Of a stretch of DNA of 64,000 nucleotides, positions 9,740 to 24,700 are shown piece after piece. The stretch's first letter is position 1. Each line of letters begins with the position of its first letter. Under the pieces are notes generated by a model, which had not been told where the DNA came from, did no database searches, and worked only from the letters and a program-made list of their open reading frames with translations. This DNA comes from Coturnix japonica (Eukaryota; Chordata; Aves; Galliformes; Phasianidae): contig NC_029532.1 in assembly GCF_001577835.2 (NCBI RefSeq), positions 6,528,606-6,592,605 of the forward strand. The letters run 5' to 3'. A program made the position numbers and the translations under genes.

Positions 9740-12700
9740 GCTCTCAAAACTTGAAGTCTTGATTCAGCTGTAATGCAACTGGTTTAAAAATGCTCTGAGA
9801 AGCAGAAACAGAACTGGGAGCTTTGGGGCTGCAGTTGTTGGGAGCACAACCGAGCAGTGCTGCTCACTGCATGCCCAGCTCTTGGTTGTGCTCAGGCTGG
9901 TTTGGATGGCTTGTTGTTATCTTTCAGTATTCGTTGCACAGGTAGAAATGTGTAAGGCAAGGGCAGCTTTGTCCCAGGTTGCAGCACCACGAGGTTCCCA
10001 AGCAGCTGAGTTTCAGCTCTTGGTGCCATACCCGTGAGCTCCTGGGGCATTTCAGGTGTGGGGAGCAGTGCCTCCCATGGCCCATTGGGCTCCAGTTGGG
10101 TCTGGACCCAGGAGGTTCTCCCCTTCCTGCACCAGAGGCGAGTAACACACAGACAACTGTTGCTGCCGACTCGCAGTGCCATCGCAGGGACATGGCACAC
10201 CGAAACTCATGGATTAATTAGAAAATGATGGAGCTGTGTAAATCAGATGCCAAAACCTCACCCATGCAGAGAAGAGCTCTTATTTTCAAGAATTCTTTGC
10301 TCTCTGATCCATTGCCCTGTGGTTCAGAGGTACCCCTTCCAACCTGTGCCAATTGTTTCAATGCAATACATTTTGGCCATTCAATTATTAATAACAAATT
10401 CCTATTAAGGGTGATTATTGAAAGAAGGAAATGAGAACGAAGGCAGAAATGGAGTTTACCTTAGGGGGAATGGTGTTATTATAAGACTAAGACTTGTTCA
10501 TAGCTTCCCTCACAGCAAAGGCTGAGTGCTGCTGCTCCCCATGCATGTCTGGATTGGGGAAGGGAAGTGATGCCAGTTCTGCCACACTACATCTCAGCCT
10601 CCTCTCTCCAGGCTGAGACTCAGAGATCCCATTAAGAGAAATGCTTTTTTGTTCTATTTTTTTTTCTCATTAAAAAGAAAAGCAATTTGGAAGAAGGAAA
10701 TAAAAGCAACAGAACTAATGGAGTGACAGCTCATAAAACCCGACTGGAATCAGGAAGAGTGGTTCACGTTGCTCACTTTGCAGGTGAGCTCCTGCAGCTC
10801 TGCTGATTGGTGTGAGTGCATTGCAGGAGGAGACGGGTTTTGTGCTGCTGGGGAGGAAAATCTAGTGTGTGAGTTCTTGTTTTTAAATGGCACGTTCAGC
10901 TCTGATGAGTCCTTGTGTCCCAAACCTGTGCAGGAAGCTCTCAGACTTCCTGTAAATCTCAGGATTTACACCCCAAAACAACATTATACAGCACAAATGG
11001 CTCAGTTAAAAGCTGGCAGGAAAACCAAGCGAGCACAAATATGCTGGGGAAAAAAATAATAATAAGCAAAGGTGTTTAAATTATGCTGATTTTGTTCTTT
11101 CTGACATCTTTATTATCTCCCCATGCGGGAGTGTGTTTTGTGCTGAGCCTCCCATATGGGGGTGTGTGCCTGCAGGGCTGGTGTTGATTTAGGGTGTGGG
11201 AAGGACACACTGCTTTTGTGCACAACGTTTTGCAGCCCAGTGATGGTAAATAATCCAACACCCAAACACAAGAGGCTTCTGGGTTTAAACGGACTTCAAC
11301 ACAACCAGCTTTCATACCTTCTTTCTCTTTCCATTTTGAATGAGGGGTTGGGTCACTTCCAACTGAGGGGTAGAGAGGGAGCAGCCCCATAGGTCCCAGT
11401 CTCTTCACACACAGTGGGTGTGCTGGGTGGTGAAGCACTGGGATTCTTGCTCTGAGCCCAAGGAAAGAGTGGCAGAACACAGACATGTGGCTCCCTCTTA
11501 ATCCTGACCAACCAGGGAGAGTTTTTGACATATATACACAATCCATCCCTCGGGCAGAGACAGTAGAACTGGGAGCAGTGATCACAGAGCTCCAACACAG
11601 CAGTGTCACAGTGCTGTCCACAAAATAACTCTGTGGCTGAGCACTCAGCTCTGGCTGCCAGCAGCTCCCAGCCCAGGCACAGCAGATCTCCAGACCTTTA
11701 TAATGTTTTTAGCTCTGTTATTTTCCCACTGCGCTGTGAGCATCTCTGTCCCCCCAGGGATGTTGTAGGCGCTGCTATCCCTGCCCGGCTGCACACCATC
11801 CCACTGCTGCTCATCCCCTGCCCTCCTCCTGTTCCTCTGCCGGAGCTTGTGAAAAGTCCCCAAGTCAGCTGGAGGCGAGTAAATCATTCCTGACAGCTAC
11901 ATCTCTACAGGGCAGTTAGAATTAATGTAACAATTTGGCATTTAATGAAGCAACAACATGCTGGGCTGCAGAGAATAGCCAGGACCTGCTGCAGTCACAT
12001 TAGCATCCCTTGGGGACCCAACAGGCATTGACACCATCAGATGCCGGCTGCTGGGCTGAGCGTGCGGCCCCGGCTGGGACACAGCCAGCACAGCTCCATC
12101 GCCATCACCGCATCCTTGTGCCTGGGATGGGCACAGGGAAGGGACAGAGCCTGGGGATATGGGGGTGATAGGGACCCTCATGGGAGCGATGAGGGTCACA
12201 GGGAGCGCTCAGCCCCAAGGGCTGAACTGATACAGGAGGTGCAAAAAATGTCTTCAGAAGCACGCAGGAAGAGCAGGAAAAATAAACTGGGTGTGTTGGA
12301 GGGGGGGCAGGATTGGCAGAACAGCATATTTTGCAAACAGAACCCAGCTGGATCAGGTGTGCTGCACCAGGAGGCTCTGATTTCCACAGAGCTGCAGGTA
12401 CTCCAGCTGTCTCCAGGATGAGTCCTTTGAACAACAGGAGGGAGTGCAGCAAATGCAAATGGCTCTGGGGCCAATCTCCTCTTTCCCATGTATATACATA
12501 TGCTCTTGAAGCACCACAGTTTGCAGCAGCTTGGATGCTCCGAAATAAATCATGCGATGCATATTATTAATCTTTTTGCTCTCCGATGAAACCATGGCAC
12601 AAAAGTGCATCCCCTCACTCACAAACCAGCCGTGCTGCTTCCCCTCTGCAGGGTGGGCTGGTGCGGCCCCACATCTCACTGCGTTGAATTGCAGAGCCTC

Positions 12701-15700
12701 ACAGCCATTGGCTTTAAGGGCTTGACAGGTTTATAAAGTGCTGAGTGTCCCATAGGGACAGAGGCAGTGTTTGCAGAGGAGATGAAGCGTGCCGTATCCA
12801 GCTGGCCTAACAAGGCAGCGGGAAATCTAAATTAATTCAGGAATGCCTTCTGTTTGGCTGGAGGAGGATGCTGCTCTCAATCTATGGAAATGACACACTG
12901 GGAGAATGCTTGCCAGCAGTGCCAGGATCCCCTCTGTGGATCATGGGCACTGCACAGAGGCACAAGGCAGCACAGAGCAATGAGACCCCAGCCCACATCC
13001 TGCTCAGGGTGTGTGGCTTATTGCCACCTGTGAGGACTGCAAAGAAGGAGCAGCCTCAACCAGAGCCACCTGTGCTCCCAGGAGGGGCCTGAGGGAGCAT
13101 TTGTTGTTTGCTGGTGCAGAGCTGTAGGCTCATTCTCCAGGATCATGTCCTTGCTGCTCTCAGGTACTGCTCCTGCTCCCCTAGGCTCAACCTTGGTGGA
13201 CTCAGGGCTGAGATCTCCCCTGTGCTGCAGGTCAGTGCTGTGGGGCTGGTTTGGGGTTGTCCCATATCCTTGGGATGGGACTGATTTCATCTCCAAGTTG
13301 CAATGGTTGGGCTCCTGCAGAGGCTGCCCTGCTGTTTGTGTGGGCTGTGAGCTGTACATGGACTGTCTGCGGGGATGGATAAGGGGGATGGACGGGGCTG
13401 AGTTCCAACATGCAGCTTTTCCTAACTGAAACCCAACCAACCAAAGCTCAGGTGACCTCAGGGCTGGTGGTAGGGCAGCAGCTGTTGAGTTTATTATTTA
13501 GAATAGGCCCAATATTTAACGTGGCCAGCTCCTTCTCTATTCCTTGCTGCTCAGCCTTTTCAGTTTTGTTTCTGCCTGCACCCTCCTCACTGTGTTCTGT
13601 TCCTGCCATGAGCTCCAGAATTAATTTTCCTGGCCTACCCTGATGATTGTAGCTGAAGCATCCCCTCGTTGTGCTCTTGCTGGGATTTGGCTCTGGGGAT
13701 CGAGGGCATTTTGATGAAGCTGAGCAATATGGCAAAATTAAAACTTACTCTGGTTTTAATTTGTACTAATCATACACTCAGAAATAAAGAATTGGTCCCC
13801 CAAGTGTTTTTCTGGACTGGAGGACCAGGCTCATTTATTTGCACGGGTTAATATACTGCATGCTAATTGTGGGATGCCAATATTAGCCGCACTGCAACAC
13901 CAGGGCCAGCCTTGCCACAGTGAGGTGGTATGGAGAGGCAGCAGAAGCCCAGATGCATTGAAACAGATCTGTGCAGGGTTTTATCAGTAGATTTGCCAGC
14001 AGGAAAATCATCATTTTCAGGAAAAATAGTCCTTTATGTTCATTGAAACATCTCATTAACTCAGAGGGACGCTAATTGGATACACTGCAGTCAGATGGGG
14101 TATTCTGTCACCCTTCCATGCAGAAGGCAGAGGCCAGGTGTGAGGTGCTGCTGCATCCCTGTGTGCTCATGGGGCTTTGAGGCGCTGCAGTTGGGCTGAG
14201 GCTGCGTTGCCCTGCAGGCACAGCACAGCTGGAAGGCGATCGCTCCTGTGCTGCACGGCTGGCACGCTTCTCACCATGAATATTGCATTGAGGCAAGTGG
14301 AATCACATTGCGGAGCCTCGATGGGGCTGTGCTTCCTTTGCTGAAGGCAGGGAGGTGTGTCTGGGACACAGGTGGTCGTGGGATCCTGAGGGATGTGAGC
14401 TGCAGGCTGTGCCTGTCCAGCGCTACCTGTGAACCATCACACTGCTGTGCAGCATCACTCAGATGGACGTGTTACACAGCCACAGTTCATGCAAGTGTGT
14501 ACGAGTGCATGAAGCACAAGTGGTCAAATCCAGCACTGAGAAGTGGGGCTGAAAGCACACGTGTTTGGTGCAGGGAGGCGCTGGTGCTGAGCAGTGCTGC
14601 AGGCTGCATTAGCGGTGTTTTGGGGAGCTGTGTCACCAGCCATCAGCGCCGTGCTAATGAGGAGCCGTGCTCTGAAGTCACCTCTCCTTCATTAATTAAG
14701 GCTGTTTTGCACGAGGCAGGGAAGAGGAATTGAGGAAGGGCTCTCGATGCCGTTGTGCTTTCCACAGATGTTGCAGAGGATCCATTACTGCCCGTGAAAG
14801 CCCTGTCAACATTTTTCCAAGGAAGAATGAAAATGTAAATAACTTTAAAATGCTTCAATGTCACCGTGGTATGGAGAAAGGTCACGCTGCTGGCGACCAT
14901 TTATCTTTGTGCCCATTTGAAGAGCTTTTTTCCTATTACATTTTTTGAAATTAATGTTTTTAAACATTACCCAAAGTAACGTTAACAATCACAGGGTTTA
15001 TGGGATTGATCGTTCCGCGGGCTGGGATTTAGATTGGAAAAGATTTGTTTTAGGCTGTTGTTTGCTGGGAGGTGGCTGACAGACTTTGTGATTTATTGCT
15101 TACAAAAAGGTGGGTGTGATTTAACAAAAAAGACAAAAGCAGCTCTTGAGTTCCCAAGTAAATATGAGGGGGGAAAATATTCCCTGGGAGGGAGCTTGGG
15201 TAGATGGACGCAGAGCTTGTACAGAACATCAGTGCAAGGTGAGACCACAGGAATGGGCTGCCTGGCTGCAGTTCTCCTGCTGGGGGTAAGGTGGGCTGGA
15301 CCCCAAGTTTGGCTTATTGAAGGCTTTCTGCTCTTCTGCACAGGAAGAATTTCAGTAGCACTGAACCTTGGTTTGGGGACAGGGAAAAATAGCTGTGCTC
15401 TTAATAGAAACACTTGGCCTGCAGAGATGTGCTTGCATTTTTCACCTCTGTTGCCCCTGCTACATCAAGTGTGAGGGAGCAGGGGATGCCACAGCTGGTG
15501 CTTTGCATGTAATTTTCACCCTCTTGTTAATGACCTTGCAGGGATTAGCATGGCCTTCTCCATATGCCAGTAGATTATGTCTGTTGGCAGCTGCTACTAC
15601 TGGAGCAAAATGGGATAGTTTTCATTAGGAGTGCTTGACACTGGGTTGCCCTGGGTGTCGTCAATCCTAAACTGTCAGTGCCTTTGAATAAAGCAGCGTG

Positions 15701-18700
15701 CAGATGTGATTTATTAGGTGTGCTGCTGCTTTGCTGAAAATGTGGCATTTTGGAGTCAGCGAGGTCTTGCAGGAGAAGTGTGAAGGGAATCTTCTTGCTC
15801 CTCCTCACACACCCTGCCCATGGGCACCATGGGGATCTCAGCTGATGCCAGGTGGAAAATCTGCCCTGAAATAAGTGAGCAGTGTTGGGACTTGCACTGA
15901 ATGAGCCCCTTGTGCTGTGCTGTGTGGTTACTCATTAGCAAACACCCGTGTGCTCACTTAGTGGGTGAAATGATGCAATTAATGACAGACTGAACTTAGG
16001 AGTGTGTTCTGAACCAGCATTTCTATCTGGTTAGATTGGGGGTGCGGGAAGCAAAGTCTTCAAACCTCTGTGTTGAAGCAGGACTTGACTTTGAAATGAT
16101 TTATTTTGAAGGTTCATAAAATATTCAGGATGGTTACCCCAAATCTCACCGCTCCCAATTCCTGCAGAGCAGGGGACAGTCAGCTGTCAGCGCTGCTCAG
16201 CTCCTATAACTGAATGGGGCACATCCTGAGCATGTAGAATATTTTGGGGTCTGAGGGGGGCACAGCTTATCATGGATGGGTATGCAGGGCTCTGGTGCTG
16301 GGCCAAAGCCCACACCCAGCTGTGGGATGGATGTGGGGATGCTGCAGAGGTTTCCCTACTCCTTTTGCCCTGTGGGGAACCAGACTCTCTGTGTTCTGCA
16401 AGGTTATTAATCCCCTGTTTATCCTGTTTTAAAATAAGCAGTTTAAAGGAGGCTGCCAAAGATGATAGGCCACAAATCCATGTCATTCTTTTGATTTGCA
16501 GCAGCAAAGCCAAACCCTCCCCGCTGCAAAACATGGTGCATGTGGTCCATCAGGCTGCAGTGGTGACCCAGCCAGCCCTGGCCACACAGACCCACAGCTC
16601 CTATGTGGAACATTGTGGGGAGCCTCCATGCAGTGAGCTCAGAGCTTTGTTGAGGGCAGCTCTACCTGGTGCTGCTGTGCTTTTGCTGCGACGCAGCAGG
16701 GAGCTGAAAGTCATGGAGCGCTTTGCTTTGCTTGGCTCGATACATCTCATCCTGAGAGCAACCCTGCAGCCTAACACCTTGCTGCCCCTTTGCAGTAACC
16801 ACCAACTAATTACTTAAAGCCTGCCAGATGAGGATTAACAGCCGTGTAATACACTAGGTATGATTTATCTTCAATAAATATGCCCCTTATAATCAATGGG
16901 TAATTATTTCACGTGCAGTAGTTCTGATTAAATGTAAATTAATAGTGCGTGCGGGAGATTGGATTTAAAAGTGGTAAAATAATGTGAAGTGAGTTTTGCT
17001 TCTCACTGGTTGCAATACAAAAGGTGGTGTTGGTAGCAAAGGCAGAACATCCCAAAGGATGAAGAGAGGTTGCCAAAAAAAAAGAGGAAAAAATACTAAA
17101 AAAACCCAAAACTCAAACTGATTTATTGGCCCACAGCAGACTGCAAACAGTCGTGTTCTATGGGCAAAGCTCCCATTGCATGGGCTGGTCTTTGTGCAAG
17201 CCCCTGTGGGCTCGTGCCCTGCTCTGATGGGGCTCTGCTTGGAGGAAGGGTGTGGGCAGGGGATGATAAATGAGGAGGAGGGGGGAAAGGCGGAAGAATA
17301 GAGGATGTGAAAAGACGTGCTCCATCTCTGCAGCAGTGTTAGTGCCCAGATGGGGCTGACGCCTGTATTCAGGAGCAGGAATAAAGCATCACCCTTAGCG
17401 ACTAGGGGCAGGAGCAGCAATGCCAGCTCTATGGGGAGAAACAAGATGGGTGGGTGTACAACTCTGGTTCTGGAAAGCCCAGGAGGAAGTTAAAGCAGCA
17501 CCTTTCTGATATATAAAAACAGAATAGTGATGCCAATGGGTAAAACAGAAAGTAGAAATCACCATTTCCTTCTCAGATACTGCAGCACCAAGCACACCTG
17601 CAACTATCTGGTAATGATGTTAAGGAGGATGTGAGTAAGCATGCAGCTGTGGTGTTTGTCAGCTCTGAATTCCATAGACTTCTGCTTTTTCCATTCTGTT
17701 CCTGTTTGCTTGGGCTGCTGGGGATGGTTCTGATCTGGTGTGGGGTGACAGAGCTCTCAGTCAGTGCTGAGATGTGACCCCACAGGAACAAGCAGAGATG
17801 CTCACAGTACTGAGCTTCCCCCTGGCTGCAGGTCCCACAGAGGTGTCAGGGTCCAGGAGTCTGCTCCCCTGCCCTGTGTCACAGGGGGACATGGAGAGGG
17901 TGTAGGATTTCTCTCTGCCTGAAGTCCTGCAGGCTCAGGTGCAGATACGTGCGTGCTTCTGCACTAAGTAGACAGGGGACTGAGGATACAGGGGATGCAA
18001 TTACAGGGCTGCTGCTTGCCCGCAGGGTAGCCCTGCACCTTTCAGACAGGAAGGCTTGTCTGCTTTCTCCTCCAAAAACTGGGTGAGGAAGATGGGAACT
18101 GCTGTGTGGGTGTAAGGAGTGGTAAACCTGCTTTCTCAGAGCATGGATATAATTCTCTGTTTAATCTCTTGCTGAAAGATCTTTGGGATTTCCAGCAAAA
18201 GGTGGCACTAACTGGGGGGACCTCGGGGTGGATATAGGATTTAATGAAGTAATTTCTGTTATGCCATTCACTTTTTTTCCACTGAACTAAGTTCTCTGCT
18301 GGTTGAGATGAGGAGATGTATGAATCTCCTGGTATCTGCAATAGGAACATTAACAGTGATGGTAGGAAAGCCTGGGTTTTCTACCCCCTTTTGTGGATGA
18401 TGCTCCAAACCCTTCCTGTCCCAGCAGTTAGGACACGCCATTCACCTATTAAAAGCTAAAGGCACACAGTTTCTGGAGCAGAAATGAAGTGTTCAGAAGT
18501 GAAAACTCTCTGATAGAGATCAGAGTAGGGAAAACCAGAGCTCCCAAACCCTGGAGACCCAGCCTGGGACACAACCAAGCCCGGGGCACTGCCCAGCCCA
18601 AGGCATTGTGAGTACATGTAGGGATGATGCCATGCTCAGCAGGTGCACGGGGCTTGGTTTCAGGCACTAATTAACCACAGTAACCTCTGGATTAAGATTA

Positions 18701-21700
18701 GCCACAGGCACTCTCAGGTCTATGTAGGAGCAGAGCTGGAGCTGCTTCCTGAAGCACCCAGAGACCTCAAGGCAGCGGCGATGCTTGATTCTTGACTAGA
18801 TGTTTTTAATGAGCTGTGAGTCTGCGACCAGGAGACACTAAAAAGCAATTGCATTAAATCACGAACTACATTTGACTTTATGGATTGTTTATGGGATCTT
18901 TCTTTTATTAATTCTTTATCCTTTAATATTATAAAGGATTTGTATCCACAATAAATAATGCAAAGTTAAATTACATCCTCTTTGGCTTAAAATTTTAATA
19001 TTCCTATTGCCCATCTCCATAAAGAAATTGTATTTGAGGTCGTTGCATATGTACAGCTGCAGTCATAACCCTAATGGAATTACTATTCAAGCACAGGCAA
19101 GATTAGTATGAATGCCAAGAAACTGCCCGTCTGTCAGGGGAAAAGGTAAAAGTTCAGAGTTCAGCTTGCATCCAAATTATTTATCTCCCTAATAACTTAA
19201 TAGATTGAATATATTACTTGTCAGTGACCTTGATGTACAACAATAAAGACCCCTTGGTTGTGTCAGAAAATGTATGAGACGATAATAAGTAGTACTTATG
19301 TAGCGGAATAAAAACATATTCTTTATGATAATGAAGTCTCTCTGCACAAGGACACCACAAGGACACAAAGCCACGTAAACATAAACACTGGGATGCCTTT
19401 GGCTGTGGGCAGGCGGTGCCTTCCCTCCTAACACTGGCTGATGGAGGATGCTGTGCCCTGCAGACGAGTGCAGTGGTTCCTCCCCACACTTACACCCACA
19501 CTCCCTCCTGCAGGCAGTTAGTCCTTTGCTTTTCCAATCAGTCCCCTTGACTTCATGCCATGCTTACGGTTGTTTCCATTCCGGGTCTCCCAGGCATATA
19601 AAAAGAATCCTATAAATTAGAGTTTAGGATCAAAGGTAATGCTGCAAATAGGCGTGTTGTAAACATGCCTAAAAATAGGAAGGTAATTTCCCTGAGTGCC
19701 GTGGTCCCCAGCGGTGTAACACAGTGTCTCTATTTCTTTCTATTTCTATGTCTATTTTTCAAGGCTTCACATTATCTAAAGAGGAAAACAAAAAGCCCTC
19801 AAAGGATATTGTTCTTTAATAAGGCTTATGATTATGGATTTTTTTCTGCCTCAGCCAGCGCAAAATCACCACTAATATACTGAAATGGAATGACTCTCTC
19901 CTCACGTTTTTGATTGTATTTATGGCCACTTAATCTGTGCTAGCAGCCAGGATCAAATATATCTCCAAGTATTGATCAGCTTTAGGCTGATAGAAGTTCA
20001 AGCTCATGAGGTCTCGGTCTTTGACCCTCAAATAGGATATGAATCTCAATCCAATAGACTGATATTCACACACAGTCGCTGCCCAGGGTTGCAGGCTGCA
20101 AGGGAAAAATCAATGAAGAGTGCTAATGATTCACAATTTATAGAGCAGCTGCCATTTTAATATTAGAATAAATGTTATATTGCAAAGGGATGGGAACATA
20201 GGTGGTGGCACGGAAAATATTTCTTTGGAGCCTTTTCTGCGGGAAAATGATGTGCACAGAATTTTATGAAGTATAATTTATTGGCCTCATTTAGACTTAT
20301 AATTTAAAACTCCTTATGAAAAAGGTATTAACTAGAGTGCATTGGGTAAGGAAACGGCAAGGACAGAGCAGGCTGCCTTAGAGTGCTTTGAGCACGTGTT
20401 GGTGGGGAAGGGAAGCAATATTCTAATACGTGGGAGCAGGCTGGAGAACTCCCCTTCTGCTTTAACATCCCTCCAGCATCTGGCAACAAAGAGGAGCCAT
20501 CCTCTGAGCTGTGGCTTTTCTGAGCACACATGTGAATGGAGGAAAAATATATTGAACTTGTTGTTGGGGTACATGGCGTTCATTAAGGTGAACTCGTGGA
20601 TCATGTCAGCTAGAGTGGTAGGGCAGAAAACTCTGCTGAGTTGGTGTGTGAGGGCTGGAGAGAATCACTGGAGCCAAACTGGGAGACAGACACCCAATGA
20701 AGGCAGCATAGGAGCTGCCATGGTACGTACTGTCTGTAGTACACAGATTTTATTTTGTCCTCAAATAATTCATTTCTGTTTGCCATGAATTAATTTCCTC
20801 TGCTGAGGTTTCTTTATGGGGACAGGTAGCCTCCAGCCAGTGGCAGAGATGCAGGAACGACAGGGGGAGCTGCCAAGAAAAAGTACAAGTTCAGTTCTGC
20901 CCTTTTGCCTTTTCCCTGCCACTGAGCAAGCCACTAGGAGCAAGGGGCAGGAAATGAGATGTAAAGGACTGCAGTGGCTGAGGACATCTCTAGAGAGCAG
21001 CAGGACTGTGTTGGTTTGGAAGGCGACCCTACTGAGCAAGAAGAGGTTTTGATTAGAGAAATCCATGTCTTTCCTTCCAACCTCCAGCCCTATTTACAAT
21101 CTCCTTTTGCCTCTAAATTCCTGTATGTTGTAAATGTTCACCTGAAAGTCCAGACCAAGGGACGCTATCTCAGTGATAATAATGTATTTCCCTTCATGGA
21201 TGCAAACGGCAAGAGGTTTTCAGTACAAAGAGCCCAGGCCTTTTGGAACAGACAAGAAAAGATGGGAATCTGAGATCAGAAACAGAATTTATGGCATCCG
21301 TTTTGGCCATCCCCGTATTTATTTTTTATAGAAGTGAAAAGAGCTTAAATAATTCATCCACCTGAGAGCTCATAACTCTCTGGCCTGTGTAGAATATCTT
21401 TCATATATCTCTTAACCCAGAGCCTATTGACAAACCATATGAAAAATAACAGCCCTTTCACTTGCAGAAGCAAAATCCAATGTATTGATTGTGATGGTCT
21501 AAATAATGGCATTTCTATTAACCAGCAGGTATTGCCCACACAGGTTAGGGTTTACTTAACTCAGGGTACGAGATGTCCCGTGCATTCCGTCATAAAACCA
21601 AAATGTGCTCAATCCTTTTCCTTCCTTGGTTATACTGTCACTGTGATCAAACTGTTTTACAAAGAAACCTGTGACAGGTGCTTGATGAAATTTAACGTGA

Positions 21701-24700
21701 GATCTTTTTATTTTATCTTTGGAGGGTGGCAGGGGAAAGGGCACGTTGTGCCTGGTTATTGCATACAGGGCATAGGTGTGCAGCTGACGCATTAAGTTAG
21801 ATGCTCTGAACTGACAGGTTAGAGCTACGGGGTACTGCCGTCAGCCCCAGGGAAGAGCAGACAGCTGGATGTACCTGATGGTGTCCTTACATTTCCTCTG
21901 GAAAGGGCTCCCATGTCTGTTCATAGATGACGAGTTTGTATCACCTGCTCCTTTGTGGATCCAGGGTGAGAGGCAGAGGGCTCTGGTGCCTGCAGCACAG
22001 CACCAAAGTTGCACTGAGGGCAGAGCAGTGAAAGCAAGAGCCTGTTGTTGTGCTTCCCCTAAGGTGACAGATACAAGCACTAAAGTTAGCATGCAGATCT
22101 AACCCTACAAAGATTTGGAGCTCAGGGTGTGTTGGTTACAGGGTCTGAAGTTTGCATTACGTTTTGCTTTCTCCCCATCTTGACAGATTTCTGCTGCTTA
22201 TTTTTTCTTCACCCCTAATTAGGCAACACGGACTGTTACAGCTTCAAGAACTGAAACCACTCGCCTATCAATTCTGCCTATTGGAAAATGATGCTGTCCA
22301 ATCCTGGCCTTGCATACCTTCCATTATTTAATTCACAAATGTTTAAATAGGAGCCTAAGAGATCCCAACTGTGTCTTTTTACATAATGAAATTACAAGGA
22401 GTCATATGTTGCTACCATCCATAATCTTATTGCACGCTTTACATAAAATTCAGATTGGGTGGCTCTGCATGCATGCATATTTTACATTTTCAACTTTATT
22501 AAAGAAATGAATAGAGTGCTGGAAAGGCTGCTTTCTGTACAGTCAATTCAGATGCTGGGGACCATAAATCTGAAAGCCTATGATTTGTTGTTCTTCACCC
22601 ACAATAAATTCAGCCTCTCTTGATGGAAGGGTTGGCTCCATTTGTTGCAGTTTAGGTCACAGTGTTTGGATAAAGATGCAGCTGGACTTGCCGGGAAGGG
22701 AATTTGGGCTGGGTTCAGTGAGGCACGAGAATACCTTTATTTTTTCCTGCTACAGGAGCTGGAACCCACAGCCATTCTGTGACGCGAGTTTTTGACTGGG
22801 GAGATTTGAGCAGAGATGATGAATTTCTGCTGAGGAATGATTACATTTTAGAGGCACTTGATGTGTTTCTTGGAGTGCGTTCACATGGATGAAGCAGTGG
22901 TTTGCCCAGTGTCGATTCCACACCAGAAACACCCTTCCCAAAGCCTTGTGCCCAAGGCCTTGGCCAAGTGGTTCCCAGCTGTGGCTGTGAGATGGCAAAG
23001 CTGCTTTATGACCCAATTCTGGTTAGAGTTAACACTTTATTGTCAAGTAGTAATGGTCTGGTAGGTGCTGCGTGAGGGACCTGATGTTACTGTTAACACC
23101 ACACACACACGCACAAAGGAAAATGGGAAACTTGAGCTGTGAAATGCTTGTTAACTTACTGCATGCCCAGCACCAAGGGAAGGCCACCCTGCCCTCTGCA
23201 AGCAGCACACCTCGAGCGCTCACATAAAGCACCTGGCAAACTCTCCTAAACACCAGCATGAACTTGAAGCGAATTGCTTTTGCTGAACAGCGATTATAAT
23301 TCCTGCTGCATATCCAGATTTTGACAAGTAAATCTCATATTTTAAACACAGGATTAAAAAAAATTTATTACTACAGTGGGGATTAAGTTGTAAAGCCTCA
23401 GAATGTAAGTCTGCAAAGTAGGAAACACAGAAAAATCAAGTGAAATCTATTGTTCAAAATAACTCAGGCTTAACCCTTTGCCACCTGGTGCAGACCCTGA
23501 CTGCGGTTGGAACAGCCCTGTAATAATTATCCCCAGGTCTCTTGTAACGTTTCACTGGGGCAGGTAGGGGATATGGAATTTCTTCCTGTTGTTTCTCAAA
23601 TCCCTCCATTTCCAGACTTGGCTGCACCTTCGTGCTCAGAAATAACAGTGGCGTTGAATAGCATCCGAACGAGAAATTCAAGCCAGGCGGTCTTGTTTGT
23701 GGCATCAACTCGTCTGATTGCTTTGCAGTTCATTTCCGTTCATTTTAAGAGGAAAGTCTCCTTATTAAGAACTCCATTGTGAAAGCTCAGTAAATGTAAT
23801 GATTTCCCAGCTGAGTTTTCACGCCTTTGTACTGAGCTCCAAGGCAAAGCCCCAGTGCCATGGGAGCCAGCAGATGCCTGTCCCCCTCCTGTAGCAAGCC
23901 CGTGATTTTGTCTGATGTGTGGTTTTGAACCTGCAGCCCACAGGTGTGACCTTAGGAGTGAGGCAACGGACAGACAGAAAGCACAGCTTATTTCCTAGGT
24001 GTGCACTGCCTGGCAACCTCCATTTCCCACCATTAGTGATAATAATTCTGCACTGCCAGAAGGAAGTTTAGTTCCTCTGTGGCTGGAAGGTGGTGCAAAG
24101 CCCTTAGCTGAAAGCTGGATGGGAATGGAAGTGATAATGGTGATTCTTTCTGGGTTATTTGAATGTAGAAATGTGGAGGCTGCCACCTCACACCTCCAGC
24201 AGGTGAGCACACAGAAGGCGCTGCTGTCACTTCTCTCATGTCCCTCATAATGTCACCATCCAGAACAAGGAGACACCACGAGAACAGCAAACTTCCTCAC
24301 GGGAAAAGCTGCAGCTGGATTCGGCACCCAGAGTCTAACAGATCCCTTTTGGGGCTGAACAGAGGCCCTGCTTTATGTTCAGCGTGTCTCTTCCCTCCCC
24401 ACACTCACACATTTGATGAATTGCGTTTTGCCCACAAGTGCTGCATATCAGCAGCTGCTGGGCTCGGGCTGGCTGTGGAATTTAGAGCCTGATGCTGTGA
24501 TATATTACATGAAACTCTATCAAACCAACAGCCCGCACTGTTCTTAGGATTCAGTTGTTCTCTACCAATATTGCTTTTCTAAACAGATAATGAACATCTA
24601 GTATCCAATTAGCTGCCTGCTCCTCCAGGTACCATTTGGGAAGCTAATAAAATCACAGGCACATTCCTGAATATTATACATCTGAAATCCTTGTTCTCAG

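Noticed and set aside
11076-11621. 181-codon minus-strand open frame
   Set aside because: No family similarity, no promoter or CpG island, and composition like surrounding intergenic DNA.
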